From Propionibacteriaceae bacterium UBA5174 (lineage in GTDB: Bacteria; Actinomycetota; Actinomycetes; Propionibacteriales; Propionibacteriaceae), in assembly GCA_002413345.1 (NCBI GenBank), contig DHWU01000073.1, positions 1 through 12,599 on the forward strand: a stretch of 12,599 nt of DNA, written 5' to 3'. Shown here piece after piece: positions 5,680 through 12,599 of the stretch. The translations under genes and the position numbers were made by a program. Under the pieces are notes generated by a model. It worked only from the letters and a program-made list of their open reading frames with translations, was not told the DNA's origin and did not search any database. The stretch's first letter is position 1; every line of letters begins with the position of its first letter.

Positions 5680-7752
5680 ATGTCCCAACAATCCGCCTCA
5701 TTAATAACCCCGGAGATGGTCGTCTTGGACGCCAACCTGGGCACCACCAAGACCGAGGTGATCACTGCTCTGGCGCAGCTCATCGGTCGCACCGGACGTG
5801 CCGAAGCGGCCGGACTGACTGCCGATGCGCTAGCCAGAGAAGAAAAGATGGCCACCGGCATGGGCAGCGGAATTGCTATCCCGCACTGCCGTTCCGCGGC
5901 GGTTCAAGTAAATTCCTTGGCCTTTGCTCGGCTGTCTCCCAAGGTGGATTTCGGTGCTACTGACGGCCCAGCCGATATCGCTTTCATGATCGCCGCCGCC
6001 GAGGGGTCGGACGACGCGCATCTTGAGTTGCTGGCCAAATTGGCCAGGTCACTGATGCGTTCGGAGTTCACCGACGCCCTCCGCAGTGCCACCTCGTCAG
6101 CCCAGATCGTCGCACTGGTGGACGAGGCAACGGCTGATCAAGAGGAGGCGGCTAGCACCCCGGTCGTCACTTCATCCGGCGCCAAGGTGCCGGTGATTGT
6201 GGCAGTCACCGCCTGTCCGACCGGTATCGCGCACACCTTCATGGCTGCCGATGGCTTGGAGCAGGCAGCCAAGGCCGCCGGGGTCGAAATCCATGTCGAA
6301 CCTCAAGGGTCGGGACGCATTGACTGGCTGGACGCTAGTGTCATCGCCAACGCGGACGCGGCGATTTTCGCCGCTGATTTGCCAGTGCGCGATCGGGATC
6401 GTTTCGCGGGACTGCCGGTAATCGAAGGCAGCGTGAAACGGGGTATTAGCGAACCGGAAAAGATGATTGCCGAGGCCTTGGCTGCGGCGAAGAATCCAAA
6501 AGCGCCCAAGGTGGTTTCGACAGCCGTGGGCGAGGCTACTGGGCAGACAGGGGCAGACGCTCAACTGGGTTGGGGCCGACGGATTCAACAAGCGCTGATG
6601 ACCGGTGTGTCCTACATGATCCCGTTCGTGGCTGCAGGCGGTCTGTTGATCGCGTTGGGCTTCCTCTTTGGGGGGTTCGACATCAACCTGGTGCCGGGGG
6701 TCAACGGCGCTCGGGAGTGTGGTGAGCTCGCCTGGCTGTCCACCGATGCTTGTCAGGCTGGAATCACCGCCAAGAGCTCGATCGGCTCGTTGGTCTTGGC
6801 CAACTCGACTCTGGGCAATATGCCAGCCGGGTTCGTGATGACTCTGGGTGCGGTGATGTTCGCTATCGGTGGGGCTGCCTTCGGCTTCCTGGTGCCGGCC
6901 TTGAGTGGCTACATCGCTTACGCGCTTGCCGGGCGTCCCGGCATCGCTCCCGGATTCGTTGGTGGCGCGATCTCGGTCACCCTCGGCGCGGGTTTCCTCG
7001 GTGGTCTGGTCACTGGCCTGGTCGCTGGTGTGTTGGCAGCGCTAATGGTAGGGATCAAAGCGCCGCGTTGGTTGTCGGGTCTGATGCCTGTGGTGGTCAT
7101 TCCGCTAGTGGTTACATTCGTCACGGGCGGCTTGATGTACTTCTTCATCGGAAATCCACTGAAGATGCTGACTGAGTCGATGCAGGCTGGGTTGGCTGGC
7201 ATGTCGGGTGGCTCGGCAGTCGTGTTGGGCGTCGTCCTAGGTCTAATGATGTGCTTCGATCTCGGCGGTCCGGTGAATAAGGCTGCTTACTTGTTTGCCA
7301 CCGCGGGACTGAGTGCAGCAACCCAAGCCAACTTTGAGGTGATGGCCGCGGTGATGGCAGCTGGCATGGTGCCGCCGTTGGCGATGGCCCTGGCCACAGT
7401 GGTGCGCAAGCAACTGTTTAGCCCGGTGGAGCGGGAGAATGGTGCTGCGGCCTGGTTGTTGGGTGCCTCCTTCATCTCCGAAGGGGCCATCCCCTTCGCT
7501 GCGGCTGACCCACTGCGGGTGATTCCCTCCATGATGGCCGGTGGGGCCGTGACCGGCGCTCTCAGCATGGGCATGGGAGTAGGCCTGCGGGCCCCTCACG
7601 GAGGTATCTTCGTGCTCTTCGCCTTCGAACCACTGCCAGCAGCGATCTTCGGATTCCTGATCAGTCTCGTTGCTGGAGTCTTGGTTTCCGCCGCTGTGGT
7701 GATCGTATTGAAGACTGTTTGGCCAGCAAAGAAAGTTGCCACTATTGCCTAA
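5680..7752 (+). CDS. fruA: PTS fructose transporter, fused IIABC
   Basis: A 690-residue fructose-family PTS permease with domains in the order IIA-IIB-IIC. It carries fructose across the membrane and releases fructose-1-phosphate, with phosphate passing from HPr to IIA to IIB to sugar. IIA covers about residues 1-150 with phosphoacceptor His69 in AIPHC; a linker rich in Ala, Glu and Thr follows; IIB covers about 169-270 with phosphocysteine Cys179 in TACPTGIAHT; IIC covers about 300-680 with repeated hydrophobic segments and the SEGAIPFA (600-607) and RAPHGG (637-642) motifs. There is no fused HPr or enzyme I domain. The loop after the first IIC segment (about 340-370) looks long and holds Cys347 and Cys358. 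ATG at 5680 has AAGGAA at 5669-5674. FruK upstream uses its product. Confidence 0.95.
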   Translation: MSQQSASLITPEMVVLDANLGTTKTEVITALAQLIGRTGRAEAAGLTADALAREEKMATGMGSGIAIPHCRSAAVQVNSLAFARLSPKVDFGATDGPADIAFMIAAAEGSDDAHLELLAKLARSLMRSEFTDALRSATSSAQIVALVDEATADQEEAASTPVVTSSGAKVPVIVAVTACPTGIAHTFMAADGLEQAAKAAGVEIHVEPQGSGRIDWLDASVIANADAAIFAADLPVRDRDRFAGLPVIEGSVKRGISEPEKMIAEALAAAKNPKAPKVVSTAVGEATGQTGADAQLGWGRRIQQALMTGVSYMIPFVAAGGLLIALGFLFGGFDINLVPGVNGARECGELAWLSTDACQAGITAKSSIGSLVLANSTLGNMPAGFVMTLGAVMFAIGGAAFGFLVPALSGYIAYALAGRPGIAPGFVGGAISVTLGAGFLGGLVTGLVAGVLAALMVGIKAPRWLSGLMPVVVIPLVVTFVTGGLMYFFIGNPLKMLTESMQAGLAGMSGGSAVVLGVVLGLMMCFDLGGPVNKAAYLFATAGLSAATQANFEVMAAVMAAGMVPPLAMALATVVRKQLFSPVERENGAAAWLLGASFISEGAIPFAAADPLRVIPSMMAGGAVTGALSMGMGVGLRAPHGGIFVLFAFEPLPAAIFGFLISLVAGVLVSAAVVIVLKTVWPAKKVATIA

Positions 7753-7770
7753 TGGGGTGTTTTAGTCGAT

Positions 7771-7803
7771 TGGGTGGACGTCGCCGTTGGTGGCGTCCAC
7801 CCA
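7771..7803 (+). terminator. Strong hairpin terminator after fruA
   Basis: TGGGTGGACG (7771-7780) and CGTCCACCCA (7794-7803) are perfect 10-base inverted repeats, 19 bases after the fruA stop. The stem can continue inward with two G-U pairs and three G-C pairs to a 3-base loop (GTT, 7786-7788), giving about 15 pairs. Only TTT follows at 7808-7810, so it lacks a long U tract, as is common for actinobacterial terminators. It should separate the fru operon from carD. Confidence 0.7.
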
Positions 7804-7960
7804 CCCGTTTGGGTGACATTCACCGAAGTGAGGAGAGGGTTCGAATAATTCCACTCCTGCGCCTGGGCACATTACCTCACCGCCAGGCACAATCCTCCCG
7901 AGTTGTCAAGGCCATAGCCCCCTGACTAGGGCAGATATAGCTTCTAGGGTGCGAAAGTGC

Positions 7961-7966
7961 TAGGCT
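7961..7966 (+). promoter_or_regulatory. carD: Candidate -10 element of the carD promoter
   Basis: TAGGCT fits TANNNT and would start transcription near 7973, just ahead of the purine-rich AAAGGTGG (7978-7985) serving the carD ATG at 7997. No good -35 is seen at the usual spacing. TAGGGT at 7945-7950 is an alternative. The rest of the 244-base gap between fruA and carD shows no gene. Confidence 0.35.
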
Positions 7967-7996
7967 TGTGAGTCGGGAAAGGTGGTAAACGCTGAT

Positions 7997-8482
7997 ATGA
8001 CGTTCACAATCGGTGAGACCGTGGTCTACCCCAATCATGGCGCAGCAGTCATCGAAGCCCATGAAACTCGAACGATCAAAGGCGAAGAGAAGCTCTATCT
8101 AGTCCTGCGCATCGTCGGCCAGAATGATCTGGTGGTACGAGTGCCGGCCTGCAACCTTGATCTGATCGGGGTTCGGGACGTAGTCGATGCGGATGGCCTG
8201 GAGCGAGTATTCGGAGTCTTACGTGCGCCGCACGCTGAGGAGCCCACTAACTGGTCTCGACGCTACAAGGCGAATCTGGAAAAACTGCACTCGGGGAACG
8301 TACTCAAGGTAGCTGAGGTCGTCCGCGACCTTTGGCGTCGTGAGCGTGACCGTGGCTTGTCTGCTGGCGAGAAGCGGATGTTGGCCAAAGCGCGGCAGAT
8401 CCTGGTGTCCGAATTAGCTCTTGCCGAAAAGGTCGAGGAAGACCGCGCGGAGGTACTTCTCGACGAGGTACTCGCTTCCTGA
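7997..8482 (+). CDS. carD: CarD, RNA polymerase-binding transcription regulator
   Basis: A 161-residue CarD/CdnL-family protein that binds the RNA polymerase beta subunit and stabilises open promoter complexes, notably at rRNA promoters. The N-terminal RNA-polymerase-interaction domain (about 1-55) has the family pattern VVYPNHGAA and Arg25/Arg48 at the positions that contact polymerase. The helical C-terminal domain carries EEPTNWSRRYKANLEKL, whose Trp86 corresponds to mycobacterial Trp85 that wedges into the -10 fork, and the conserved LSAGEKRMLAKARQIL. ATG at 7997 was chosen because it gives the usual CarD start; an in-frame GTG at 7982 would add five residues. It is followed by ispD and ispF, the same order as in mycobacteria, and is probably cotranscribed with them. 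Confidence 0.95.
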   Translation: MTFTIGETVVYPNHGAAVIEAHETRTIKGEEKLYLVLRIVGQNDLVVRVPACNLDLIGVRDVVDADGLERVFGVLRAPHAEEPTNWSRRYKANLEKLHSGNVLKVAEVVRDLWRRERDRGLSAGEKRMLAKARQILVSELALAEKVEEDRAEVLLDEVLAS

Positions 8483-8498
8483 AGCGGTCTCTGAGCTG

Positions 8499-9209
8499 AT
8501 GGAGTCGGAGTCGACTGGCCCGGTCGTTGCTGTCGTGGTGGCGGCCGGTGCTGGCGTCCGACTTGGTGGCGATAGCCCCAAGGCGTTGCGTGAGGTTGCA
8601 GGGTTCGCTTTGGTGCGCCACAGCTTGAATAATCTAGCCAGCGGCGGCGTGGCCCGGGCGGTGGTGGTCATCGCGCCTGGCGAAGAAGGCGCCTTCGAAA
8701 CGGCTTTGGCCGATTCGCCAATACCTGCTGGTTATGTGTTTGGTGGTGCCCGGCGACAGGACTCGGTGCGAGCTGGGTTGGCTGCGATCAGCGGTGATCC
8801 GGCGACGAGTGATTGCCAATTTGTACTTGTTCATGACGCTGCCCGGGCGCTAGTTCCGCCGAAGGTGGTGGCTGCAGTGATCGCGGCGCTACACAACGGC
8901 GCAGTCGGGTGCGTACCTGCGGTGCCCATAGTCGACTCCATTCGGATGGTCGCCGATACCGGACTGTCGCAGGTCGTCGACCGGTCGATGTTGCGTGCGG
9001 TGCAAACTCCGCAAGGATTCCGGCGGGATGTATTGGTCGAGGCGTTGGCTCAGGCTGAACAGTTGGGTTTGGAGGTCAGTGACGATGCAACCGCGGTTGA
9101 GGCACTTGGGCATCCGATCACTTTGGTGCCCGGTTCGCGAGAAGCCTTGAAGGTTACTGAGCCGATCGATCTGGTGGTAGCCGAGGCGATAGCCAGGAGT
9201 AGAGGATGA
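8499..9209 (+). CDS. ispD: IspD, 2-C-methyl-D-erythritol 4-phosphate cytidylyltransferase
   Basis: A 236-residue MEP-pathway enzyme that joins CTP and methylerythritol 4-phosphate to give CDP-methylerythritol (step 3). Motifs in order: nucleotide-binding AAGAGVRLGGDSPK (15-28) with Arg21 and Lys28; GGARRQDSVRAGL (82-94); HDAARALV (112-119), with Ala where many phyla have Pro, a change I recall also in the mycobacterial enzyme; TPQGF (170-174); DDATAVE (195-201); and Lys218 near the substrate phosphate. Length is normal. ATG at 8499 lies 16 bases after the carD stop; the frame stays open upstream to an in-frame ATG at 8421 inside carD, but that extension is basic and unlike IspD. The only possible ribosome binding site is the weak GAAGCGG at 8481-8487, so translation may depend on carD. 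It overlaps ispF by four bases. Confidence 0.93.
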   Translation: MESESTGPVVAVVVAAGAGVRLGGDSPKALREVAGFALVRHSLNNLASGGVARAVVVIAPGEEGAFETALADSPIPAGYVFGGARRQDSVRAGLAAISGDPATSDCQFVLVHDAARALVPPKVVAAVIAALHNGAVGCVPAVPIVDSIRMVADTGLSQVVDRSMLRAVQTPQGFRRDVLVEALAQAEQLGLEVSDDATAVEALGHPITLVPGSREALKVTEPIDLVVAEAIARSRG

Positions 9210-9676
9210 ACCTTCGGGTGGGAATTGGCACTGATGTTCATGCCTATGCCGAAGGCGTGCCGATGTGGGTGGCTGGCCTCGAGTTCCCAGCTGAGCCCAA
9301 AGGCTTGGCTGGGCATTCCGACGGCGATGTCGCGGCCCATGCCATCTGTGATGCGTTGCTCGGGGCAGCTGGCCTGGGGGACCTGGGTAGCAACTTCGGC
9401 ACCGACGATCCAGCCTGGGCTGGAGCAAGCGGCGTGGCATTCCTCGCCGAGACTGCGACCAGGCTGGCGAAGGCTGGTTTCAAGGTGGTCAATGCTTCAG
9501 TGCAGGTGATTGGTGAGCGGCCTCGGATGTCGGCACGCCGAGCTGAAGCGGAACGGGTGCTTTCGGCAGCGCTGGGGGCACCAGTAAGTGTTTCGGGTAC
9601 CACCACCGACGGCCTCGGCTTCACCGGACGCGGAGAAGGCCTAGCCGCGACTGCGGTGGCGCTGATCAGCTATTGA
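9206..9676 (+). CDS. ispF: IspF, 2-C-methyl-D-erythritol 2,4-cyclodiphosphate synthase
   Basis: A 156-residue trimeric MEP-pathway enzyme that cyclises CDP-methylerythritol 2-phosphate with loss of CMP (step 5). The zinc ligands are all present: Asp10 and His12 in GTDVHAY and His45 in DVAAHAICDALLGAAGLGDLG (from 41). The substrate/CMP motif TTTDGLGFTGRGEG (132-145) is intact, with Asp135 where E. coli has Glu. Length is standard. The start codon overlaps the ispD stop (ATGA), and AGGAG at 9195-9199 inside ispD gives a well-spaced ribosome binding site. The IspE step lies elsewhere, as usual. Only four bases separate its stop from the end of the convergent metallopeptidase gene. Confidence 0.96.
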   Translation: MNLRVGIGTDVHAYAEGVPMWVAGLEFPAEPKGLAGHSDGDVAAHAICDALLGAAGLGDLGSNFGTDDPAWAGASGVAFLAETATRLAKAGFKVVNASVQVIGERPRMSARRAEAERVLSAALGAPVSVSGTTTDGLGFTGRGEGLAATAVALISY

Positions 9677-9680
9677 TGCC

Positions 9681-10871
9681 TCAACGCACCTTTTCGGCAG
9701 GTGCGGTGTAGCTGTTGCAGCCACCTATCGAACTGCTAGCTAACCCGGTCGAGAACCAGGTCTGTCTGGACTTGCCTAGGCCGTGATTGCCGTCCACCTT
9801 GGCGTCTCCGGAAAGCACATCGTCACCCAAGTTGTAGACCACCAACTTCAGGTTCTTTAGGTCAGCTTCGGTCAAGTTGGAAGATTGCGACACCGAGGTG
9901 ACGAACATGCCGGAAAGGCAATCTGCCTGCGCTTCTGCCCGGCGGGAGTAGAGGTTAGCTTCACTGGCAGTCGACCTGTTTTCGAAGTAGCTCGAGCCAG
10001 ACAGAATCCCGGTTCGGTACTGGATGGCGTGGCCGAATTCGTGGGCAATCACCAGGTCAGCTAGGAAGGTTGTCCGCTGCAGTTGCTTGGTGGGTAGCAC
10101 ATCGTAAATGTCTGTGGCGTAATAAATCTGTTGGTTGGCGGGGCAGTAAAAGGCATTGCCTGACTTAAAGCTGCCGCAAGGGGTGGTGACCGAGCTGGTG
10201 TAGACCGTCACCGGTGGGCGAGGAAGCTCGAAGCCAGCGCTAGTCACTGGCGGGTTCCAAACCGTCCACAGACAGGCAGTCACCAGGTCCAGGTGAGCCT
10301 GCATTTCCTTCTCGCTCGCCTTGGAGGCGTCGATAGCAGGCAGTCCACATTTGGTAGGTACGGTGATGCTCTGCTTGTAGGCGGCGTTTGACTTCGTCCA
10401 AGCGGTGGCTTCAGTCGCATTCTTTACCCTGGGTGCGCTTGGTGGATTACTGTCCGGATCAGGCACTCCGGAAGGAATTGTGGCCGTGGGCTGTGTGGGG
10501 GGCGGGGCGGCGGTGGTGTTGGTGCCTTGGCTCAGGTAGTTGCTGAGTGCCAGCGTGAAGAACCCAAGGCCGAGGATTAAGGCTGAGCCCAGAATTACGT
10601 TCAGAATTGGTCGCCGGCGTTTTGGCGGTGGCGAAAACGAGCCGGGGGCGCCGTAGCCGGGGGGGCCGAATTGTGCCTGAATCGGTTGCTGGTACTGCGG
10701 GGTAGCAGCCCAGGGGGCCGCTGCGGGCTGGGGCGGTAGGGCGTTCGCCCAAGGGTTTGCAACCTGTTGAGGCGTTGGGGGTGGAGCGCCCCAAGTGTTG
10801 GTTGGCTGGCCCCAAGGCTGCTGATTTGGCCACTGTTGCCCTTGGTTGGGCGCACCCCAGTTCTGAGTCAC
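9681..10871 (-). CDS. Membrane-anchored putative neutral zinc metallopeptidase
   Basis: A 396-residue protein of the putative neutral zinc metallopeptidase family (YpfJ-like, Pfam PF04228). The first 80 residues or so are rich in Gln, Pro, Trp and Ala and should be cytoplasmic. KRRRP then leads into one membrane segment (about 90-111), then a Thr/Pro-rich linker and an outside domain. The catalytic domain shows HEFGH (277-281) with catalytic Glu278, and RRAEAQADC whose Glu313 is the likely third zinc ligand; NHGLGKSRQTWFSTG near the end is also a family feature. Several cysteines in the outer domain could pair. The substrate is unknown. GTG at 10871 was preferred over an in-frame GTG at 10910 because it gives MTQNWG and sits 7 bases after a TAGTAT -10, implying a leaderless message. 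It is divergent from the DUF2207 gene. Confidence 0.85.
   Translation of the reverse strand: MTQNWGAPNQGQQWPNQQPWGQPTNTWGAPPPTPQQVANPWANALPPQPAAAPWAATPQYQQPIQAQFGPPGYGAPGSFSPPPKRRRPILNVILGSALILGLGFFTLALSNYLSQGTNTTAAPPPTQPTATIPSGVPDPDSNPPSAPRVKNATEATAWTKSNAAYKQSITVPTKCGLPAIDASKASEKEMQAHLDLVTACLWTVWNPPVTSAGFELPRPPVTVYTSSVTTPCGSFKSGNAFYCPANQQIYYATDIYDVLPTKQLQRTTFLADLVIAHEFGHAIQYRTGILSGSSYFENRSTASEANLYSRRAEAQADCLSGMFVTSVSQSSNLTEADLKNLKLVVYNLGDDVLSGDAKVDGNHGLGKSRQTWFSTGLASSSIGGCNSYTAPAEKVR
9685..9705. terminator. Hairpin at the convergent ends of ispF and the metallopeptidase gene
   Basis: CGCACCT (9685-9691) and AGGTGCG (9699-9705) form a perfect 7-base-pair stem with a 7-base loop, 8 bases past the ispF stop and inside the last codons of the metallopeptidase gene. 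It may slow or stop plus-strand transcription leaving ispF. There is no U tract on the plus strand. On the minus strand it would act before the stop codon, so it cannot be a conventional terminator there. Confidence 0.35.
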
Positions 10872-10878
10872 GGGGCAA

Positions 10879-10884
10879 ATACTA
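10879..10884 (-). promoter_or_regulatory. Candidate -10 element for leaderless metallopeptidase transcript
   Basis: On the minus strand this reads TAGTAT, a close match to TANNNT. Seven bases (TTGCCCC) separate it from the GTG start at 10871, and no ribosome binding site is present. The geometry matches that seen before senX3. No clear -35 is visible. Confidence 0.5.
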
Positions 10885-10935
10885 ACCCGTGTAGGAAACT
10901 GGTAATTCACGCCGATGGCATTCTCGGCGCTGTGG

Positions 10936-10965
10936 TTACTCTTGTGTGGCCGTTGCCTCTAGGCT
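10936..10965 (+). promoter_or_regulatory. Candidate promoter of the DUF2207 gene
   Basis: TTACTC (10936-10941) and TAGGCT (10960-10965) are separated by 18 bases and would start transcription about 70 bases before the ATG at 11044. The -10 equals the one proposed for carD. The -35 match is weak. It lies in the same gap as the divergent metallopeptidase promoter. Confidence 0.3.
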
Positions 10966-11043
10966 GGCACGGCTGTAGTAGTTGAAGAGTCGCCGGAGCC
11001 CTTATCTGCGATACGGGCAAATGTGTGAAAGAGGAACCCCGAA

Positions 11044-12599
11044 ATGGTGAGACCTTTGGCCAAGTGGTACCGAGTATTTGCGGTTGTTCTAGTCGCCTTT
11101 GGGCTGAACCTGACCGCGATTACGGCTCACGCCGATGAGGTTGGCCTGAGTAGCTATGACGTAGCAGCGGGCATAGCCGCAGACGGAACCTTGTCAGTTG
11201 ATGCGACTCTCACCTTCGCAGGTGATCCGCCAGCTAGCTTGCAGCAGGTGTTTGACACCACCTTGCGTACCGCAGAGGCCACGCAATACCAGTTCACGAT
11301 CACCGAAATTACTGCTTCCAGTGCAGGCAAACTTCTCAACTCAAAGCTGACCACAACGGCATCATCGCTGACCATCGATATCCCTACAGAGGGCGTCACT
11401 GAGCCGGTGAAGTTGCATTACAAAGTCGGCGGTGCAGCTATGGCAAGCGGGGATAGCACCAAGGTCCATTGGGCATTCCTGCAGGGTCTGAGCCTGCCAG
11501 TGGCAGATTTCAATGCCATTGTCACCCCAGCGGCGCAGTTCACTTCGATCAATTGTGCCGCGGGCAATCCCGCGGATCTGGGCAACTGCACTGCCATCAT
11601 CGGCGGGATCGCGGGTCAACGGTTGCCCGTCTTCAGCCAGGTTGCCAACTCGGCTGGCGACATGGTGTTGATCACACTGACCTTCCCGTCCACGCAGGTC
11701 GCAGTGAACCAGAACCTGCAAACCCTGTGGACCGCCGAGCGGGCCTTCTCGGTAGCGCCGCTTCCCGGCGGTATCGGTCTGGCTGGCTTGTTGCTCGGTG
11801 CGATTGGGTTGTGGGCCGGTCATCGTAAGATCGGCCGGGATTTTGCCGGTGAGGTAGCCCCAGTTCTGGTGGCCGATTTCCATCCGGTGGCTGACGGCCG
11901 CAGCGAGTTTCGGGTGCTGGACGGAGTCCGTCCCGGCGAGATTGGCACGCTCGTAGACGAGCGGGTGGACCCGGTCGATGTCACTGCGGCGATTCTCGAC
12001 CTAGCCGTTCGTGGGCATCTCAGAATCACGGAATTGCCGAGAGAGTCCGTACATGGTCCCAGCGATTGGGCTTTCACCCGGTTGGAACACGACGAGGACG
12101 TCCTGGCTGATTACGAGCGGACTCTGTTGAACGCGGTAGCCCCAGTTCAGGGTGATCCGGTCAAGCTATCCAACCTGCCCGGAAGTTTGGGCTCAGTCAT
12201 CCCTCAGGTGCAATCGGAGCTTTACGACGAGGTAGTTGCCGCTGGCTGGTTTGCCCGCCGTCCAGACACCACTCGGGGTCGTTGGGGATTCGCCGGGTGG
12301 GTTGTGCTGGCACTGTCAGCAATTGGCGCTGGCTTGCTGATCGCTTTCACTTCTTTCGGGTTACTTGGGTTGGCGCTGATCATGCTGAGTCTGGGACTGC
12401 TGGCCATCTCGGGTGAAATGCCCGCCCGGACCGCTTCGGGCACCGCTGTGCTGCGGGGGTTGGATGTGCTGCGCGGCAATCTACTCACTCATCCAGTGGC
12501 GAATGTGGGTGTTGGTGAGCCCTATCCCCAGATCTCGAAGCTGCTGCCCTACGCGGTGGTCCTCGGTGGTCGAGAGCGTTGGGTGCAGGCCATGACTGA
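11044..12599 (+). CDS. DUF2207 family predicted membrane protein (3' end beyond window)
   Basis: An open reading frame of 518 complete codons that runs off the right edge without a stop, so the C-terminus is missing. AGAGGAA at 11030-11036, seven bases before the ATG, supports this start. Order of parts: a signal peptide at about residues 1-30 ending AHA; a beta-rich outer domain (about 31-238) with Cys171 and Cys182 that could pair; a membrane segment (about 240-259); a cytoplasmic region (about 260-412) with the DUF2207-like stretch RPGEIGTLVDERVDPVDVTA (start 296) and LAVRGHLRI; two close membrane segments (about 415-457); and a C-terminal LPYAVVLGGRERW (501-513), the family's conserved ending region. 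The molecular function of DUF2207 proteins is not known to me. It is divergent from the metallopeptidase gene, which may hint at a shared envelope role. Confidence 0.85.
   Translation, partial: MVRPLAKWYRVFAVVLVAFGLNLTAITAHADEVGLSSYDVAAGIAADGTLSVDATLTFAGDPPASLQQVFDTTLRTAEATQYQFTITEITASSAGKLLNSKLTTTASSLTIDIPTEGVTEPVKLHYKVGGAAMASGDSTKVHWAFLQGLSLPVADFNAIVTPAAQFTSINCAAGNPADLGNCTAIIGGIAGQRLPVFSQVANSAGDMVLITLTFPSTQVAVNQNLQTLWTAERAFSVAPLPGGIGLAGLLLGAIGLWAGHRKIGRDFAGEVAPVLVADFHPVADGRSEFRVLDGVRPGEIGTLVDERVDPVDVTAAILDLAVRGHLRITELPRESVHGPSDWAFTRLEHDEDVLADYERTLLNAVAPVQGDPVKLSNLPGSLGSVIPQVQSELYDEVVAAGWFARRPDTTRGRWGFAGWVVLALSAIGAGLLIAFTSFGLLGLALIMLSLGLLAISGEMPARTASGTAVLRGLDVLRGNLLTHPVANVGVGEPYPQISKLLPYAVVLGGRERWVQAMT

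Noticed and set aside
6750..7175. 141-codon plus-strand reading frame inside fruA
   Set aside because: Overlaps the membrane domain of FruA in another frame, with no start signal and no family resemblance.
7861..7888. Inverted repeat GCCTGG/CCAGGC upstream of carD as a riboswitch or operator
   Set aside because: Only six pairs around a 16-base loop, no supporting conserved elements, and it lies upstream of the favoured carD promoter. It can easily arise by chance.
10872..10910. Upstream GTG start for the metallopeptidase
   Set aside because: It would place the good TAGTAT -10 element inside the coding sequence and add residues unlike the Gln/Pro/Trp-rich N-terminus.
11362..11883. 173-codon minus-strand reading frame
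   Set aside because: It lies wholly inside the DUF2207 gene, has no recognisable domain, and the plus-strand frame has a signal peptide, ribosome binding site and family motifs.
12597..12599. TGA at the very end of the window as the stop of the DUF2207 gene
   Set aside because: In the frame that starts at 11044 the last codons read ATG ACT and then GA, so this TGA is out of frame and the gene continues past the edge.

Overview
The window is a stretch of core chromosome from a moderately GC-rich actinobacterium. Three things point to Actinomycetota: the block carD-ispD-ispF, a CarD that closely resembles my recollection of the mycobacterial protein, and phoU transcribed away from a SenX3/RegX3-type two-component pair with an actinobacterial-style PHO box between them. 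The family within the phylum cannot be fixed from the sequence alone; Propionibacteriales is a guess. I see no insertion sequence, phage gene, CRISPR array, tRNA or rRNA.

Layout. (1) Positions 25-2668 are a phosphate-sensing module: phoU on the minus strand, then senX3 (histidine kinase) and regX3 (response regulator) on the plus strand with a 4-base overlap. The 182-base divergent gap holds four 11-base repeat units that fit the PhoP/RegX3 binding pattern. (2) Positions 2806-3756 encode a PRPP synthetase of a divergent type. (3) Positions 3919-7752 are a fructose-uptake operon: a DeoR-family regulator (fruR), 1-phosphofructokinase (fruK) and a fused PTS IIABC permease (fruA). An A/C-rich leader with nested inverted repeats precedes it and a strong hairpin follows it. 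(4) Positions 7997-9676 are carD, ispD and ispF: an RNA-polymerase-binding regulator followed by two enzymes of the MEP isoprenoid pathway. (5) Positions 9681-10871 (minus) encode a membrane-anchored HExxH putative metallopeptidase whose end nearly abuts ispF. (6) Positions 11044-12599 (plus) encode a secreted/membrane DUF2207 protein. It has no stop codon inside the window, so it is easy to miss in a scan for closed reading frames.

How the genes work together. SenX3/RegX3 and PhoU should form the phosphate-limitation circuit, with RegX3 probably acting on the shared intergenic region. FruA imports and phosphorylates fructose to fructose-1-phosphate, FruK converts this to fructose-1,6-bisphosphate, and FruR probably represses the operon until a phosphorylated fructose appears; HPr and enzyme I must be encoded elsewhere. 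IspD and IspF catalyse steps 3 and 5 of the MEP pathway. The last two genes are divergent envelope proteins of unproven function.

Most of the window is conventional. The points most worth a second look are the altered active-site motifs of the PRPP synthetase, the PHO box, the nested inverted repeats over the fruR ribosome binding site, and two apparent leaderless promoters with the same geometry (TANNNT, 7 bases, start codon).
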